From Rallus limicola (Eukaryota > Chordata > Aves > Gruiformes > Rallidae): a stretch of DNA of 64,000 nucleotides. Of the stretch, positions 47,301-60,722 are shown piece after piece; position 1 is the stretch's first letter; each line of letters starts with the position of its first letter. The stretch spans positions 36,289,146 through 36,353,145 of the forward strand of contig JAKCOZ010000001.1 in the NCBI GenBank assembly GCA_022605955.1. The letters are read 5' to 3'. The translations under genes were made by a program, and so were the position numbers. Below the pieces are notes generated by a model, which saw nothing but the letters and a program-made list of their open reading frames with translations, was not told the DNA's origin and did no database searches.

Positions 47301-50300
47301 AAAGAAATTGCATGCCCGGAGTCTATTCTTTTTTACTAAAACTATACAAATGAAAAAAAAGGTGTAAGAAATGTCAGCTTGGCTACCAGTTACCAAGCAG
47401 GAATTTACTGAGTCATGAAGAATAGTTCCTAAAATTTCTCTGAGGAAAAAGGTCTAGTTGAAAACCCGTGCAAATCTTGAGAACCAATGTCCTGAAGGGT
47501 AAAGTCGTTCTATAATAATTACCATAAATACTCATTTAATTTCAAAAGAAGAGTAGGTGTTCCTACATTCGTCATTGCGAGGCTGAGTTAATGAAAGACC
47601 TTTGAAACCACTGTCAATAGGAAGTGTGTCTAGGTTTTAAACGTGTGTGAGTATAAAATAAAAAATCAACTTGTGAAGAATTTCATGAAATCAGCACTAT
47701 AATGGTAACAGTTTGAAAACCAGCCATATCTATGTGCTTATCAAATGTCAGTTATTTTGTTGAAGCCGCGTGTGCCAACATAAATTCATTACCACTACGA
47801 GCTCAGTCCTCTATTTGTTATCTTTTTGACACCGTGGTTTATGTGACATCTCTGTCCCATTAAGTGATGTGATCCTTCCGTACAAGAATGATCCCCTGCT
47901 TTGATAACTGCCTCAGTCTTGTAACAACATCAAGATTATTGAATTAATTGAATGATAATGTGATTCCATACATCTTGTTAAAACAATATTCCCTTGATAA
48001 TGGATAGTTTAAATGTGGTTTATTTCCTGGTTTTGTTACTTATGTAGCTCTTCCAGTTACCTTTGAGACAACAAAAATTAAGAGGATATGTTTCCATATG
48101 TCAAACTTCAGAGGTTTTTTTGCTAGAGTATGTAGCATGTTTAACATTTTGTGTGTCTGCATATAAATAAAATAGGTAGACCATGCATGTATAAATACAT
48201 ATGTATGTATAAATGCAATGTTTGGTCTTATATATCACACTCCAGTGTGTTAAACAAAGACTTTGAAACACAGTAGAGAGCAATTTGTGGAAATACACTG
48301 TAGATATAAGTGTGGCAGAGCACGCTCAGAGGCTGTACAATGTGAAAAGCTTGCTGTAAAATGGTTTAAGATACTCAAGAGCCAGATGGTCACAAATCCA
48401 GCCCGCTAATCAATTTGGCAAAATAGATATAACATTACATACTTTATATGTGATAGAAACTTGCAGGAATTTCAGTTTCTTTTTTATGTCACACTATCAT
48501 GTTTCCAAAGGTCTAGCCTAGTGCAGGAGGCATTTGTGCTCCATAGTAAAAAGTCTAAACTACCCCTGAGTATTTTGTAGAGATGCTGAAGTAACGAAGG
48601 TACTGATGGTGTTGCAGTCATAAATACCTAGCTACGTGATCTTTGTCGTTCTTCATAATGGTCTTTACATCCTCCATATACAGAAGGCAGAGAAATGTTA
48701 GCGACTTACAAAAGAACTAAAGAACATCCCCACAGTATATGCTACTGCAAATGTGGATTTCTTTCAGCCTGAAATCTCCTTCCTTTTACTGTTACCTGCG
48801 TGGTGAAACCTAGACGTTTGGAGTGATTTGGCAGTTGTGGGATGCTTTTTGAAAAATCCGTGGACCCAGATTTCCTACTGAGTTTCCAAACATTCCCATA
48901 ACCCACACATCATGCCATCACCTACGAAGTAATGGAGAGATAGATGATAATTTTTCATTTCTCAGTGCTTTTTCATTTTAAATTGGGGGAAGTGCTTCAA
49001 TTTTTGCTCCGAATCCATTCATGAAAGAAATTTCTTCAGGATGTCTTGCATTTAGCAAAACGAAGCAAGACTGTGGCTGTAACAAATTTGAAATCCAGAA
49101 ACTCCCAAAAATGATTGGTTCATTGCTGCTGACTAGAAACAGAGAGACATACAGTTTCATGTGCACATCTCTTTAGAAAGCCCCCCAGTCAGCTTAGACC
49201 TCTTCAGGAGCTCTAGAAACAGAAGGATGCCAACAGCATCCCTTTCTTCAGTACCTATGTGTCCAACCTGTTTTCCTTGGTTGTGTAAATCCTCCTCTAA
49301 ATTTTCTTCTGCTCGTTACCACTATTGGATATTTATATAGTGTTCCTATGTTTGTATAGAAAATAACCTTCATTAACAAGTTAGTATTAATCCTTAACTC
49401 CTCTTTTTAATTAACTGCTCAGATGTCTTTTTTCCTAGCCCTCATGGTGACTCATAACCAACTTTCAGTGCCTATAAAGTGAAATAAGATGGGTTTTCTT
49501 CACAAGTTTGATAAAATTCTGGTTTTGGCCTCTGTAGGATTTGCCACAGTTGGGAATAGGAACAACAGTGAATAAACAACAGGAAAGGATCAACAATGTA
49601 GGAAAAAAGCCAAAATATTTTAGCAGTAGCATTACAATTGATTCATCATTGAATATTTGCCTTGAGGTTCATTAAGTATTTCATTTAAAACACTTTTAAT
49701 TATCACTTTTCAGTGCTAAAACAAATTTGAAATTTGTTACATGAATTTCATACCAAAGTAAGATTTTTGAGGAGGGTGAAATATTCCTGCATTTTCAAAA
49801 CAACATTTTTTAAATATCAAATTAAAAGTCTGTTTAGGGCACATAATGTTAAAGTCAGGTTTGCCCCAAAGAAAAACTTTTGTTTTGAAATTTCCTTCAC
49901 TAATATTTTTTTTTACTAATACGTATTGTTAAATTTAATTTTAAAGCAAAATAAATCTGGTCTGCTCCCAAGCAACATTTTTAACCTTTGCTTGTATATC
50001 AGAGATGTTCCTTTTCATGCTGTTGATTATTGCTCATTTTTTTTTGTATTTCAGAGCTGAATTGCTTTTCTGCATATTTAGGCAAAAGGGAAACATTGCT
50101 GTAGAGCTAAAAACCTGAGCTGTATTTTAGTTATGAAACACTGTAGTTTTCAACTTGCTTGCACTTCCAGATGGAAAACAAGTTTTCAGTTCTTAGTTTT
50201 AATTTAAAGACAGGTATCAGTGTCTTCTTACAGATCTGAAGAGCTGTGGAAGCTCTGGTAAAAGTAGATGACCTTTTTCTTAGAAGGAGTACTGTAAACA

Positions 50301-50819
50301 CTGTACATATGTGAGCTGTAATACTGTCTTTTGTCAAAAGGATAATATTCTAGGTCATACAGCATTCAAATTAATACTTTTGGACTTTGTTAAGCCCTGG
50401 TCTTGCAGTGACCTTCATTCCTTAGGTAATTTCTAGGGGGACCGGTTGCTGTTAGTGTCAAATTGGAGGGCAAAGCCAATGCCGAGTTCAGGTCAGTACT
50501 GATTCCAGAGATGGGTCAAGTATTGAGGTACAAATGTACATTGTCTTATGTTTGTAAGATAAAGGCAAGCATAAAAATAGCTGGTGAAGTTTCAATTAAT
50601 ACAATAAGAAAGCAGTAGTGAAGAGCATTTGATTTTATAATTCTGTTACAAAATATTAGTTTTGCCAGTAAATAGCAACATTTTATCTTCATCAGTTAGA
50701 ACTTTGCCAAACATTTATAGATTTTTGTACTTGTACTTACATGTCTACAAATAATAATTGGTTTCAATTGATGCATTGGAGGATTGCTTTAGAAGTCCGG
50801 TAACTTTTGGAATACAAGC
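41332..50819. other. Non-coding stretch, intergenic or intronic
   Basis: Nothing in these 9.5 kb can be called a gene or a clear transposon. Segment 42100-42600 is AT-rich and non-repetitive, with an inverse octamer ATTTGCAT at 42236-42243 and repeated AATATGCT motifs, resembling a conserved non-coding element. Around 45030-45115 there are faint traces (GGGCCAGA, then CTTACTGAAGCCAATG) of the old CTGAAGTCAATGG-type amniote repeats. Splice-like signals at 44721, 45625 and 47031 do not bound convincing exons. Confidence 0.45.
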
Positions 50820-50960
50820 ACAGTAAGAAAGTGTTGGAATAGATTGCTGGGGGTGTTGTGGAGTCTCCCTTGCTTGAAGTTTGTAAGATCATTTTGGACA
50901 AATGTTGATCAGAAACAAAACAGTTTATTGTGTTTTTTAAGAGAGGGATAGGGTAGCTCA
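50820..50960 (+). mobile_element. Old CR1-type LINE relic, ORF2 C-terminus
   Basis: In one frame GTGGAGTCTCCCTTGCTTGA and the next bases read VESPLLEVCKIILDKC, matching the conserved VESPSLEIFKTRLDKVL-like end of CR1 ORF2. In another frame the preceding bases read NRLLGV, matching the NRLP block. The change of frame shows an indel. The CR1 tail is not recognisable downstream, so the right boundary is approximate. Confidence 0.55.
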
Positions 50961-53900
50961 TTTGCCAATTTGTCTTCTTTTACTCTACGGTTTGTGTAAT
51001 GATTTTTTTTAATGAGCAGTCCTTTTAGTTTATTTTCTTTAATGGAATGAGCTCAGATTAGATTGCTAATCAGTGGTTACAGCAGTTATGCCCGTGTGTG
51101 TATTTAGTGTATTTAGTGAACTGCTGTTTGTGAAAGTTTTTTAAGAGTAATCCAAATAGTATGACAAAGAAGGTACGTTTATTTATTACTTTTAGAAGCT
51201 GTTAAGTTACTCTGTTATGATAATCTCTGGGTAGTTTCTAAAACTAAGTAGAAGCGAGCGGCAAATAGAAGTTAGTACAGAAAATACTTGTTAGAAGTCT
51301 GTGGTGCAAATCTTGGAGAAGGTTCTGTGCTTATTTCAGATTTACACTATGATGCAAGTATTACTGAATTTTCAGAGCTTTGTGACTAGTTGATTTTTTG
51401 TCTGTGGGACCAAATAAAAACAAAATCTTGTGAATCTATTAATTTTTAGTGGAACGGTGCTCGGAGAGTCTTGGAAAGCTCTGCTTTATTTAACGCTAGA
51501 AGAAATTTTGAATAACAGATCTAAAAAGTAAGGATTTAAAACCTTGTTACTTTCAAAACTAAGAGAGAAGATGTTTCCAACCCCTACTCCATCACAGGGC
51601 TCTGGTTGCTTTCTGAGGAGTAGGGAATAAGAGGGTGGAATTCCTCCCCTGTCAGCCTAGGAGTAGAGAGAAGAGCCAGCTGTTGGGCTGCCCCGGGAGC
51701 TGAGGGAGCCACGGGCACTCGCTAGCCAAGTGTGTAGAGTGTTGGTGTTGACCTGGAACAGAGTAGTTGAGAAAAAAGACTGAGTTTCTGGAGACTGCTG
51801 GTTAACAGGCACTCCTGCCAAGTCAGACTCTTCAATGAAGGTCCCCATGGTGGTTTTGGCCACTGGCCAGGTTCTCCTCATTCGCCGGGGGAAGGGGACA
51901 TGAGACATGACCCTGACCATCACAGCCTTTAAAGGAAATGTATCCAAACCCCACTTCTCTGTCTTTTTGAAGGAGTCAACATTTTCAGTTTAAGAAGTGT
52001 CAATTTTTTTTTTTTCCTATCTGCTTGTCAGAATGGCTCCACTCACCCCCCACCCCCAGTTATACGCATTTTGTTTGGTTTTAATTAATTTCAACTTAGG
52101 GTCTTGTTTCAGATGGCGCTTGGCTTGAAGTGTGCTGATTCTATTTCTGACTGAAGGGACTTGTGAGCCCAAAATGTTTTTTGTCTCTTGGTAGGCCTTT
52201 TAAAGTGCTTCATTTTCTTACAAACATTGCATCGCAAAAACTTAGAAAACGTGTTCTGTTCTGTTTGGTATCCCTGGCAGTGCTGTGTGTGCTTTCTTTT
52301 CTGATGAGCAGCCTCTGATACCTAATAAATTGCTGTTCTGATAATCTTTTGGAAAGATAACTAATACATTTAATTTATGAATGCATAGTGACAGCCTTAA
52401 CAAAAAATACATTATTCAAGGAATATCAAAAATATTTTAAGGTAAGTTAATAAAGGTATGTTCAAACATTGTAATAATCAAACTATTATCTGTATACAAG
52501 ACTGAAGGAAAATATGTTGCCAGGTGCTGCACCATTTTTGTGATTCCTCTTGAGAATGCGTTAGCTAAAATGAAGGTGCTCTGCCAGCTTTATTTAAAGA
52601 TCCATGCTTAAAAATGACTAATTTTATAGCATGTATTTTCTGTTTATGTGCCTGTCAGTTTTAAACAGCCTTTTATATGCAAATACATGATGACAGTTCT
52701 ATATTCTGTGTCATTTCTTCACTAGAGTTTTTCATGCTATTGGAATAATCCCTTAACAGATATTTATAGAGTTTTTAGTGTTATTTTGACAAATCAGACA
52801 TTGTTATTAAAATGATAAAAGAAAGTCATTTTAATACTTTTTGCATTGGAAGTTCTAAACTTTCTCAAAATTACTTATGTTTCCTAGCTCTGTATTAGTA
52901 AACCTTTTAACAGAAATTGGGTCTTGTTAGGTCCATTTTTGTGATGACAGAAATCTGTACTTGGAGCTTATTTCTAAACAAGTCTATCACTAAAGATCCA
53001 TCTTTATTTCTCCATCAGTTGTTCCATTGTATTTGTCTGTACCAACTTGTGCGTTCCCATAAGTTAATTCTTGAATATTATATGTTCTACCAGGACTAAA
53101 TTTGGCTCCTGTTAGAGATAGACAGATAATTTTGCTGGAATTTTCAGTGTACATAAACTCCAGCTTATCGTCTATAGTTTTTGTTGTTTGAAAAAGCTGT
53201 TGACTTACTGTGGGAAGTGTACTTCACAGAGTGATGAGTTGGGAGGAATTTTCAGCAGTACCATCCATCACAGTGCATGCCTAAGCAGTGGCAAAAGAGA
53301 GCACTCTGATCTCTAAAGAAAGCTGTAAATGTAACTAGGTAGCTCTTCTTATTTTGATACTAAACCTAGGTATTAATTTACACTAAAAGCAGAGATTGAG
53401 GAAACTGAATACAGCATTTCCTTAGTCTCAAACAAAAAGATGTAATTGGCAGGTGACAGAAAGACAGTGAAAGGACAGAGACACTCACCTGTGTCTAATG
53501 AAGGAGGTGACATTTCAGTAAATGGAAGGTACTTAAATGTCTACTGTGCACTGGCAGTCTCCCAGGGCCACTGATGGAGGTGTGTTTGGGGAAAGGAGCA
53601 GCTTGTTGAAGAAACCACTGCTTTGAGCTGTATAGTGAGCATAGGAGCGAGGATGGGCTACAAGCCTGGAGGGAGTCACCCAGCTAGCAGGAACTTTCAG
53701 AGGATCCTGGCTGCTGAAGCCATGAACAGCTTTCACATCTTTTCCTGTTGGATGATGTGAAACTAGATCTTCCCCAGTTTATTTGGAAGATTTTCGTATT
53801 CTTACCAGGATGTCTCTTTGTTAATGGCATTACTGGTGTGAATCTTCTGTTGTTTGAGAGTGGTACATGGGACAGTTTTTCTGCCTTTCATCCAGGAACC

Positions 53901-54990
53901 TAGTCACTTTGCAAATGAACCCTCAAAAGGTCCGGGTTCCTCTTGCCTAACCTCAGGCATTGAACTTTAGATACCCCTGTTAGGGGGTCAGAAGCAGAAT
54001 CAGTCTAACCTGCATCTGTAGTAGAAAAGAAAGATGGGCATGGAAAATTCTGGTTTTATATGGACTGGGTTAGTCCATGGATTTGCATGCCATGTTCTGT
54101 TGCCTTTAGGAAGTGGCCACATCAAGTAGACTTGTCAGTAAGGTGCTTAAAATGATATGATAAAATCTGGCCTAAGAGCCACTGGTTCCTGATAGGATAC
54201 TATGAAAATATGAAAGTTAATGTTCTTGTCAGGCTCAGGTAGTTAATAGGTTGCTTCATGATGTGATACTTATCCGTATATTTATCCGAGGTGGGAGTTA
54301 ATATGGGACAAAGAGAGGGAGCTCTTGATGTGGCAAACTCTTGCATTGCAGTTTGTTTCCCACTGAATCTCATTTAATTTCTTCTGTTCTTCTGATCTCC
54401 ATAAGCATTTTTCTCTATTAGATGACACTTACGACATTTCCGTGCTGAAGTTAACCAAAAGATTGAGTAATTGTTCTGTAATTCACTTTCTGTATTATTT
54501 GTTTCTGAATAGACTAAAATGTACTCAAACTAATAACCATATCATCTCTTCTAAAACTGCCAGATGATGCTGTATATTATAAGAACAGCAGCAGAAAGTT
54601 CAGTATGCACATCAGGACGGATCTGACTAAAAGTCCTCAAACATTGTATTTGTTATACAATCAGGTGTTTGTACAAACAAATGGCAAGAGAGATAGCAAA
54701 ACAAAATCAGTCATACAGAAATGTCTACTCTCTATATGAACATTGCTGTATTTTCTACAGAACAAGAGAATTTGAAATTCTCTCATTCATATGACACATC
54801 ACAAGAACATGAAATGCTACACTGGATTCTAGTTGGCTAGGAGGACATTGTAACAAAGCAAAGTTTTAAGTGCCCATGCAGTTGTAAATGCCTAAGCAAA
54901 TAGGTGTTTTTGCAAGAAAGTGAGTAGCAGATGATGATGCACATCCTAATACTCGATACGTACAGAAATGTCAGACATGTACACACAACC
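50961..54990. other. Non-coding stretch with one GC-richer patch
   Basis: No gene is established. A patch at about 51590-51950 is richer in GC than its surroundings and carries a 96-codon minus-strand frame (51657-51947) with no recognisable domain. A duplicated GTATTTAGT occurs near 51100-51120, and a T tract and a C-rich patch at about 52003-52060. The rest is unique AT-rich sequence. Confidence 0.45.
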
Positions 54991-55049
54991 TTTAAAGGCT
55001 GGACCAGGTGACCTTTGAGGTTCCTTCCAACCTGGTATTCTATGATTCT
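54991..55049 (+). mobile_element. CR1 retrotransposon 3' tail (short relic)
   Basis: GGCTGGACCAGGTGACCTTT, then GAGGTTCCTTCCAACCTGG and TATTCTATGATTCT form the CR1 3' end in sense orientation. Only about 60 bp are present, so this is an extreme 5' truncation. Confidence 0.9.
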
Positions 55050-55742
55050 GCAATCTGAGGTTCTTGCAAATTTTGAGAATTTTCAGCCTGAGGAAGGAAT
55101 ACCTGATGTTGGCTTCAGGATTCTTTCATGCCTTCCCAAATCTTGCTAGAGTAGTCTGCATGAGGCCTGGCAAAGTGCCTTTGGGTGTAGGCCATCCCTT
55201 AGCAGGAGTCAATATTTTAAATTGTGCATTACAGATTTGAGAAAATAATTTGGATATTGTGGCTCTAATATTATTAAACATGTTGGTAGAATCTGGACTG
55301 TAATATGGCTGGTGTTTATCAATAAAAACTAAGGATTATCTTAGTTCTCCATTTGGCTGTCATTGTAGCTCCTGTTTGTCTGGGAATATATTTCCCATAT
55401 TTTCTCCAAAACTTTTCAAAGCATTTTTATAAAATGCATCCAGGTAATGTAAAAAAAAACCAACCCAACAAGAAAAAAACAAAAAAGCTCAAAATCCTAT
55501 GCCAAATGTTGCATATTGGGTCATTCATTTTCCTTTCAAAAAAACGTGTACATGCTTTTTAACTGGGATTTTTTTCTTACAAAAGAAGAGTGAAGCCCAT
55601 GTACTCATTTACTAAAGATCCATTAATCCTTTTTCCTCATGTCCAAGAAACCCCACCTTTCCCCAAGGACACGCAAACTATAGAAGAGCTGACAAATTAC
55701 TGTAAACTCTGCAGTTTTTAAACTTTTAATATGTGAAGGACT
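55050..55742. other. Unique left flank of the tandem duplication
   Basis: No gene or repeat was recognised. A short A-rich tract lies at 55450-55490. The last base, T at 55742, differs from the base preceding the second copy (A at 58636), which fixes the left edge of the duplication. Confidence 0.6.
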
Positions 55743-57255
55743 GTTTCAGAATTGCTAGAGGAAATTCAGATTTGCACGAACAGGTATATGGGAGTTGCTA
55801 GGACTGACAAGTGTTTTGTTGCCCTAGTTCTGGCCACCCTGTGTGGTGTTGGTCACTGTTTTTTTGCACTGTTGTGATCGGTAGCTGTTGCCAGAGCTGG
55901 ATGAGCTGAGCTTATCATAATGGTCTGAAATTAGTTGGCGACTCTGTCAGCTCCCTTTCTCTTGGCAGCCAGTTGTCCCCCGCTCACTGTCTCACAGTAC
56001 ACAATTTTCTAGCAGTGAAGATCTGGAGAGCAGCTTGGTTGCATCTGATCCTCAGGCCCCAGATGGTTAGGCTGCAGACCTGCATTTCATGATTGGTAGT
56101 ATCCTGAACTGTACAAAAAAGCCTAAAAGTCGTTGTGGTGTACAGGTAAGGGATTTGATTCAGCCACCAGATGGGAAGGTAGATGGACTAGACTAATCCC
56201 GGCACTCCTCCTTGGAAGCCTTAGAAGTGTCCATGTGTCAGCTGCTCCATGGCCCAAATGGTAGTCTTTATCGCTGACATTTGACTGGGGTCCATCTATT
56301 TTAACCAGAGATGAGAGCAAGTAACACCAGTTCATTGCCGTGTGTTCCTGATGAATGTAACTAAGGCTGTGCTATAGAAGATTTGTTAAAGCTGGCAGGG
56401 CAAGCCAGGGCTACCTTGGCTGCAAGTTAAAACATACTCCTTTTATCCCTTTCTCAGTAACTTCCATAACATGATGCTGCTGCGATGCTTAGATACTCTG
56501 TAGTCAATCAACATGCAGCATGTGCCTTTGCTATGGCTGCCCAGACTCAGAGGACAGGGGGCAAGATTTGGAATGGAAATCTTGGATATGTTATGTGGGT
56601 CCTATGCAAGATGACAGTGATTCCCCAATCATTGTGATCTGGGACTCTTGCCTTTCTGAAACTGTTCTTAACTGGGGCTTTTATGCCTTATGTGCAAGGG
56701 ATACAAGGAAGAGTAGCTCTGTAACCCATACACTGGACAAAGTTTATGCCTGCAGTGTGTTTATGTGAGCTGGAGATAAAAATTGTGGCCTACCACTTGG
56801 TTCCATACAAAGTTATCATTATTTTACTATCTTGACAGTTGTATGTTATTGCTTGAGAAATAGGGAAGAAATAAAAAAAGTAAATCTCAAGACTAGTAGA
56901 AATGTATTTTTAAATATTCCTTTTTCTTAATAAATATTTTCTTAATCTCGTAATTTATCCCATTATTAGCCACAGAACATCCAAGCAAGCTAACCTGCAA
57001 ATTCAGGCATATAACAATGTGGCTAGACATTACATGGGCATAAACAGCAGCTGGAGAAAGCCCTAGCTCCTTTTGCCAGCGAGCCAGTTTTTCTAAGTGT
57101 CATACAAGTGAAAATTCTTTTCCACACCTTTAAGCCCAGCTAAAAGGTAAGGACTTGGCAGTCTTCTGGGAGAAGCTGCATTCTGCACCATGCAGCATTA
57201 TAATATAACGCTTATAAAAGGGCAGCTGCAACAATAACGTTGAACCTGACTCTTA

Positions 57256-57362
57256 CTTTATTTATATCAATTTCCACTGGGATTGTACTGTTGACTTCAA
57301 TGGCCTTTTAGTCCACTCTGTTTACACAGATGTAAACAAGGGAAGAATCCGCCCAGGACGTA
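57256..57362 (-). repeat. Old amniote interspersed repeat relic (copy 1)
   Basis: TTTCCACTGGGATTGTACTG, TTGACTTCAATGGCC and TTTACACAGATGTAAACAAG, then GAAGAATCCGCCC, match the style of ancient sauropsid repeats with CATTGAAGTCAATGG and TTTACACCAGTGTAAA blocks. The minus orientation is a guess from the order of blocks. The same relic recurs at 60150-60256. Confidence 0.45.
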
Positions 57363-57772
57363 TCACACTATATGCATGTAATCAGATTGTCAATATTCAG
57401 CTCCTATACCTGCGACGAAGTAGGGGTCAGAAAGGTTACTGTGCCTGTCCTTGCTCTGAGGAGTGCAGAGGATTATTACACCAGAGTGCCGCAGTGCACA
57501 GAAAGCCATCTCCCAACACACATTTGGAATCCAGTCTGGTGGGTTTCCACATATACTTAAATGGGACTCTGGCTTGGGGATTGTCTAGCTTTGAAAATCA
57601 CACTACATAGATGCTGATCATGCATGTTCAAATTCTCACAACCAATGTCCATAATTGCATAACAGACACTGATTCATTCTCCCATTTTTGGCACCAGTTG
57701 AAATACTTTATTTCAATCACCTGAGATTCCCTGGCTGGTTGCTGAAAAGAGAGGAACCCATTCAAAGTCAAG

Positions 57773-57828
57773 ATTTCAAATATACATTTATTTGGAGTGA
57801 ATTTCAAATATAAATTTATTTGGAGTGA
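57773..57828 (+). repeat. Two 28-bp tandem units inside copy 1
   Basis: The unit starting ATTTCAAATATACATTTATT (57773-57800) is repeated directly at 57801-57828 as ATTTCAAATATAAATTTATT and onward, with a single C/A difference. The same pair occurs at 60667-60722, so this small duplication predates the large one. Confidence 0.92.
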
Positions 57829-60149
57829 ATTATTTTCCGATTGTGTCTCCTCTTGTGTTTGCTATGTGAAGACTTTGCGTTGGGAAGGTGGAGTTGTCTC
57901 CATTTTGTATCTGCAAGAATTGTTTTGCACTCTTCTGCTTTTAGGTGGAAAAAGGAAACAGAAGAATTGCCTTTGAGCTAGGGAAGATACTTTGCTTGGC
58001 TAGTCTTTGCTTCCCCTTAAACCAGAAACTCTTAGAGGGGGTCAGAGCAATTATCCACTTCTTGAAGACCTAGGAATAGAGAGGAGTGCCTTCAGCCTGT
58101 CAAATATTTTACAGGGTAATGAAAATACAAATGGAGAAAAATTTAAGGTGGTAGTAAGAGGGGTACCTTGGGATGGGATATGATTTGGTCATGTAGGGAA
58201 CTGTTTCAAATGGTTTGGGTAAATTTTACTGGAAATACAGTCTGTCGAATTAAAACACTTTAAAATGCAATGTGCTATTGTTCGCTTGGTTTGGGTTTTT
58301 TTTAAAACCAATAGAAACCTAAGTCAGCCAAGGTCAGCAGTTGTGCTGAAATTGTCTAAGGCTGTCTTGTGTGTATTGAGAATTGAAACACTGCAACAGT
58401 AAAATAATCACATCACTTAGCAAAATATACTCATTTTCTCAGTTGTGTAAGATTAATAAACAATTTAACTGATACCTATTTATGTCTATGCTGTCTGAAG
58501 GTAATACAGTGCTGGTTTGAAAGCATGCAAGGTATCTCATACACTTCCACTTTAATAATCATTTTGGTGGCAGAAAGAAGTGAAGTATTCTCATCACCGA
58601 ATGCTGCTACGTGCCTCCATCGGGAGGTTCCTCTCAGTTTCAGAATTGCTAGAGGAAATTCAGATTTGCACGAACAGGTATATGGGAGTTGCTAGGACTG
58701 ACAAGTGTTTTGTTGCCCTAGTTCTGGCCACCCTGTGTGGTGTTGGTCACTGTTTTTTTGCACTGTTGTGATCGGTAGCTGTTGCCAGAGCTGGATGAGC
58801 TGAGCTTATCATAATGGTCTGAAATTAGTTGGCGACTCTGTCAGCTCCCTTTCTCTTGGCAGCCAGTTGTCCCCCGCTCACTGTCTCACAGTACACAATT
58901 TTCTAGCAGTGAAGATCTGGAGAGCAGCTTGGTTGCATCTGATCCTCAGGCCCCAGATGGTTAGGCTGCAGACCTGCATTTCATGATTGGTAGTATCCTG
59001 AACTGTACAAAAAAGCCTAAAAGTCGTTGTGGTGTACAGGTAAGGGATTTGATTCAGCCACCAGATGGGAAGGTAGATGGACTAGACTAATCCCGGCACT
59101 CCTCCTTGGAAGCCTTAGAAGTGTCCATGTGTCAGCTGCTCCATGGCCCAAATGGTAGTCTTTATCGCTGACATTTGACTGGGGTCCATCTATTTTAACC
59201 AGAGATGAGAGCAAGTAACACCAGTTCATTGCCGTGTGTTCCTGATGAATGTAACTAAGGCTGTGCTATAGAAGATTTGTTAAAGCTGGCAGGGCAAGCC
59301 AGGGCTACCTTGGCTGCAAGTTAAAACATACTCCTTTTATCCCTTTCTCAGTAACTTCCATAACATGATGCTGCTGCGATGCTTAGATACTCTGTAGTCA
59401 ATCAACATGCAGCATGTGCCTTTGCTATGGCTGCCCAGACTCAGAGGACAGGGGGCAAGATTTGGAATGGAAATCTTGGATATGTTATGTGGGTCCTATG
59501 CAAGATGACAGTGATTCCCCAATCATTGTGATCTGGGACTCTTGCCTTTCTGAAACTGTTCTTAACTGGGGCTTTTATGCCTTATGTGCAAGGGATACAA
59601 GGAAGAGTAGCTCTGTAACCCATACACTGGACAAAGTTTATGCCTGCAGTGTGTTTATGTGAGCTGGAGATAAAAATTGTGGCCTACCACTTGGTTCCAT
59701 ACAAAGTTATCATTATTTTACTATCTTGACAGTTGTATGTTATTGCTTGAGAAATAGGGAAGAAATAAAAAAAGTAAATCTCAAGACTAGTAGAAATGTA
59801 TTTTTAAATATTCCTTTTTCTTAATAAATATTTTCTTAATCTCGTAATTTATCCCATTATTAGCCACAGAACATCCAAGCAAGCTAACCTGCAAATTCAG
59901 GCATATAACAATGTGGCTAGACATTACATGGGCATAAACAGCAGCTGGAGAAAGCCCTAGCTCCTTTTGCCAGCGAGCCAGTTTTTCTAAGTGTCATACA
60001 AGTGAAAATTCTTTTCCACACCTTTAAGCCCAGCTAAAAGGTAAGGACTTGGCAGTCTTCTGGGAGAAGCTGCATTCTGCACCATGCAGCATTATAATAT
60101 AACGCTTATAAAAGGGCAGCTGCAACAATAACGTTGAACCTGACTCTTA

Positions 60150-60256
60150 CTTTATTTATATCAATTTCCACTGGGATTGTACTGTTGACTTCAATGGCCT
60201 TTTAGTCCACTCTGTTTACACAGATGTAAACAAGGGAAGAATCCGCCCAGGACGTA
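60150..60256 (-). repeat. Old amniote interspersed repeat relic (copy 2)
   Basis: Identical to the relic at 57256-57362 and carried along by the large tandem duplication. Confidence 0.45.
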
Positions 60257-60666
60257 TCACACTATATGCATGTAATCAGATTGTCAATATTCAGCTCCTA
60301 TACCTGCGACGAAGTAGGGGTCAGAAAGGTTACTGTGCCTGTCCTTGCTCTGAGGAGTGCAGAGGATTATTACACCAGAGTGCCGCAGTGCACAGAAAGC
60401 CATCTCCCAACACACATTTGGAATCCAGTCTGGTGGGTTTCCACATATACTTAAATGGGACTCTGGCTTGGGGATTGTCTAGCTTTGAAAATCACACTAC
60501 ATAGATGCTGATCATGCATGTTCAAATTCTCACAACCAATGTCCATAATTGCATAACAGACACTGATTCATTCTCCCATTTTTGGCACCAGTTGAAATAC
60601 TTTATTTCAATCACCTGAGATTCCCTGGCTGGTTGCTGAAAAGAGAGGAACCCATTCAAAGTCAAG

Positions 60667-60722
60667 ATTTCAAATATACATTTATTTGGAGTGAATTTCA
60701 AATATAAATTTATTTGGAGTGA
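60667..60722 (+). repeat. Two 28-bp tandem units inside copy 2
   Basis: Same pair as at 57773-57828, including the single difference between the two units. Confidence 0.92.

Larger units (their letters stand above)
55743..58636 (+). repeat. Tandem duplication, copy 1 (2894 bp)
   Basis: This unit is repeated head to tail at 58637-61530 with a constant offset of 2894 bp. I compared the two copies line by line across their length and found no substitution or indel. Small open frames inside it (for example 56123-56335 minus, 56520-56768 plus, 57372-57560 plus) recur identically in copy 2, with no recognisable product. The unit contains an old interspersed-repeat relic (57256-57362), a 2 x 28-bp minisatellite (57773-57828) and otherwise unique sequence. 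No transposon ends, LTRs or CR1 sit at its edges. Confidence 0.97.
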
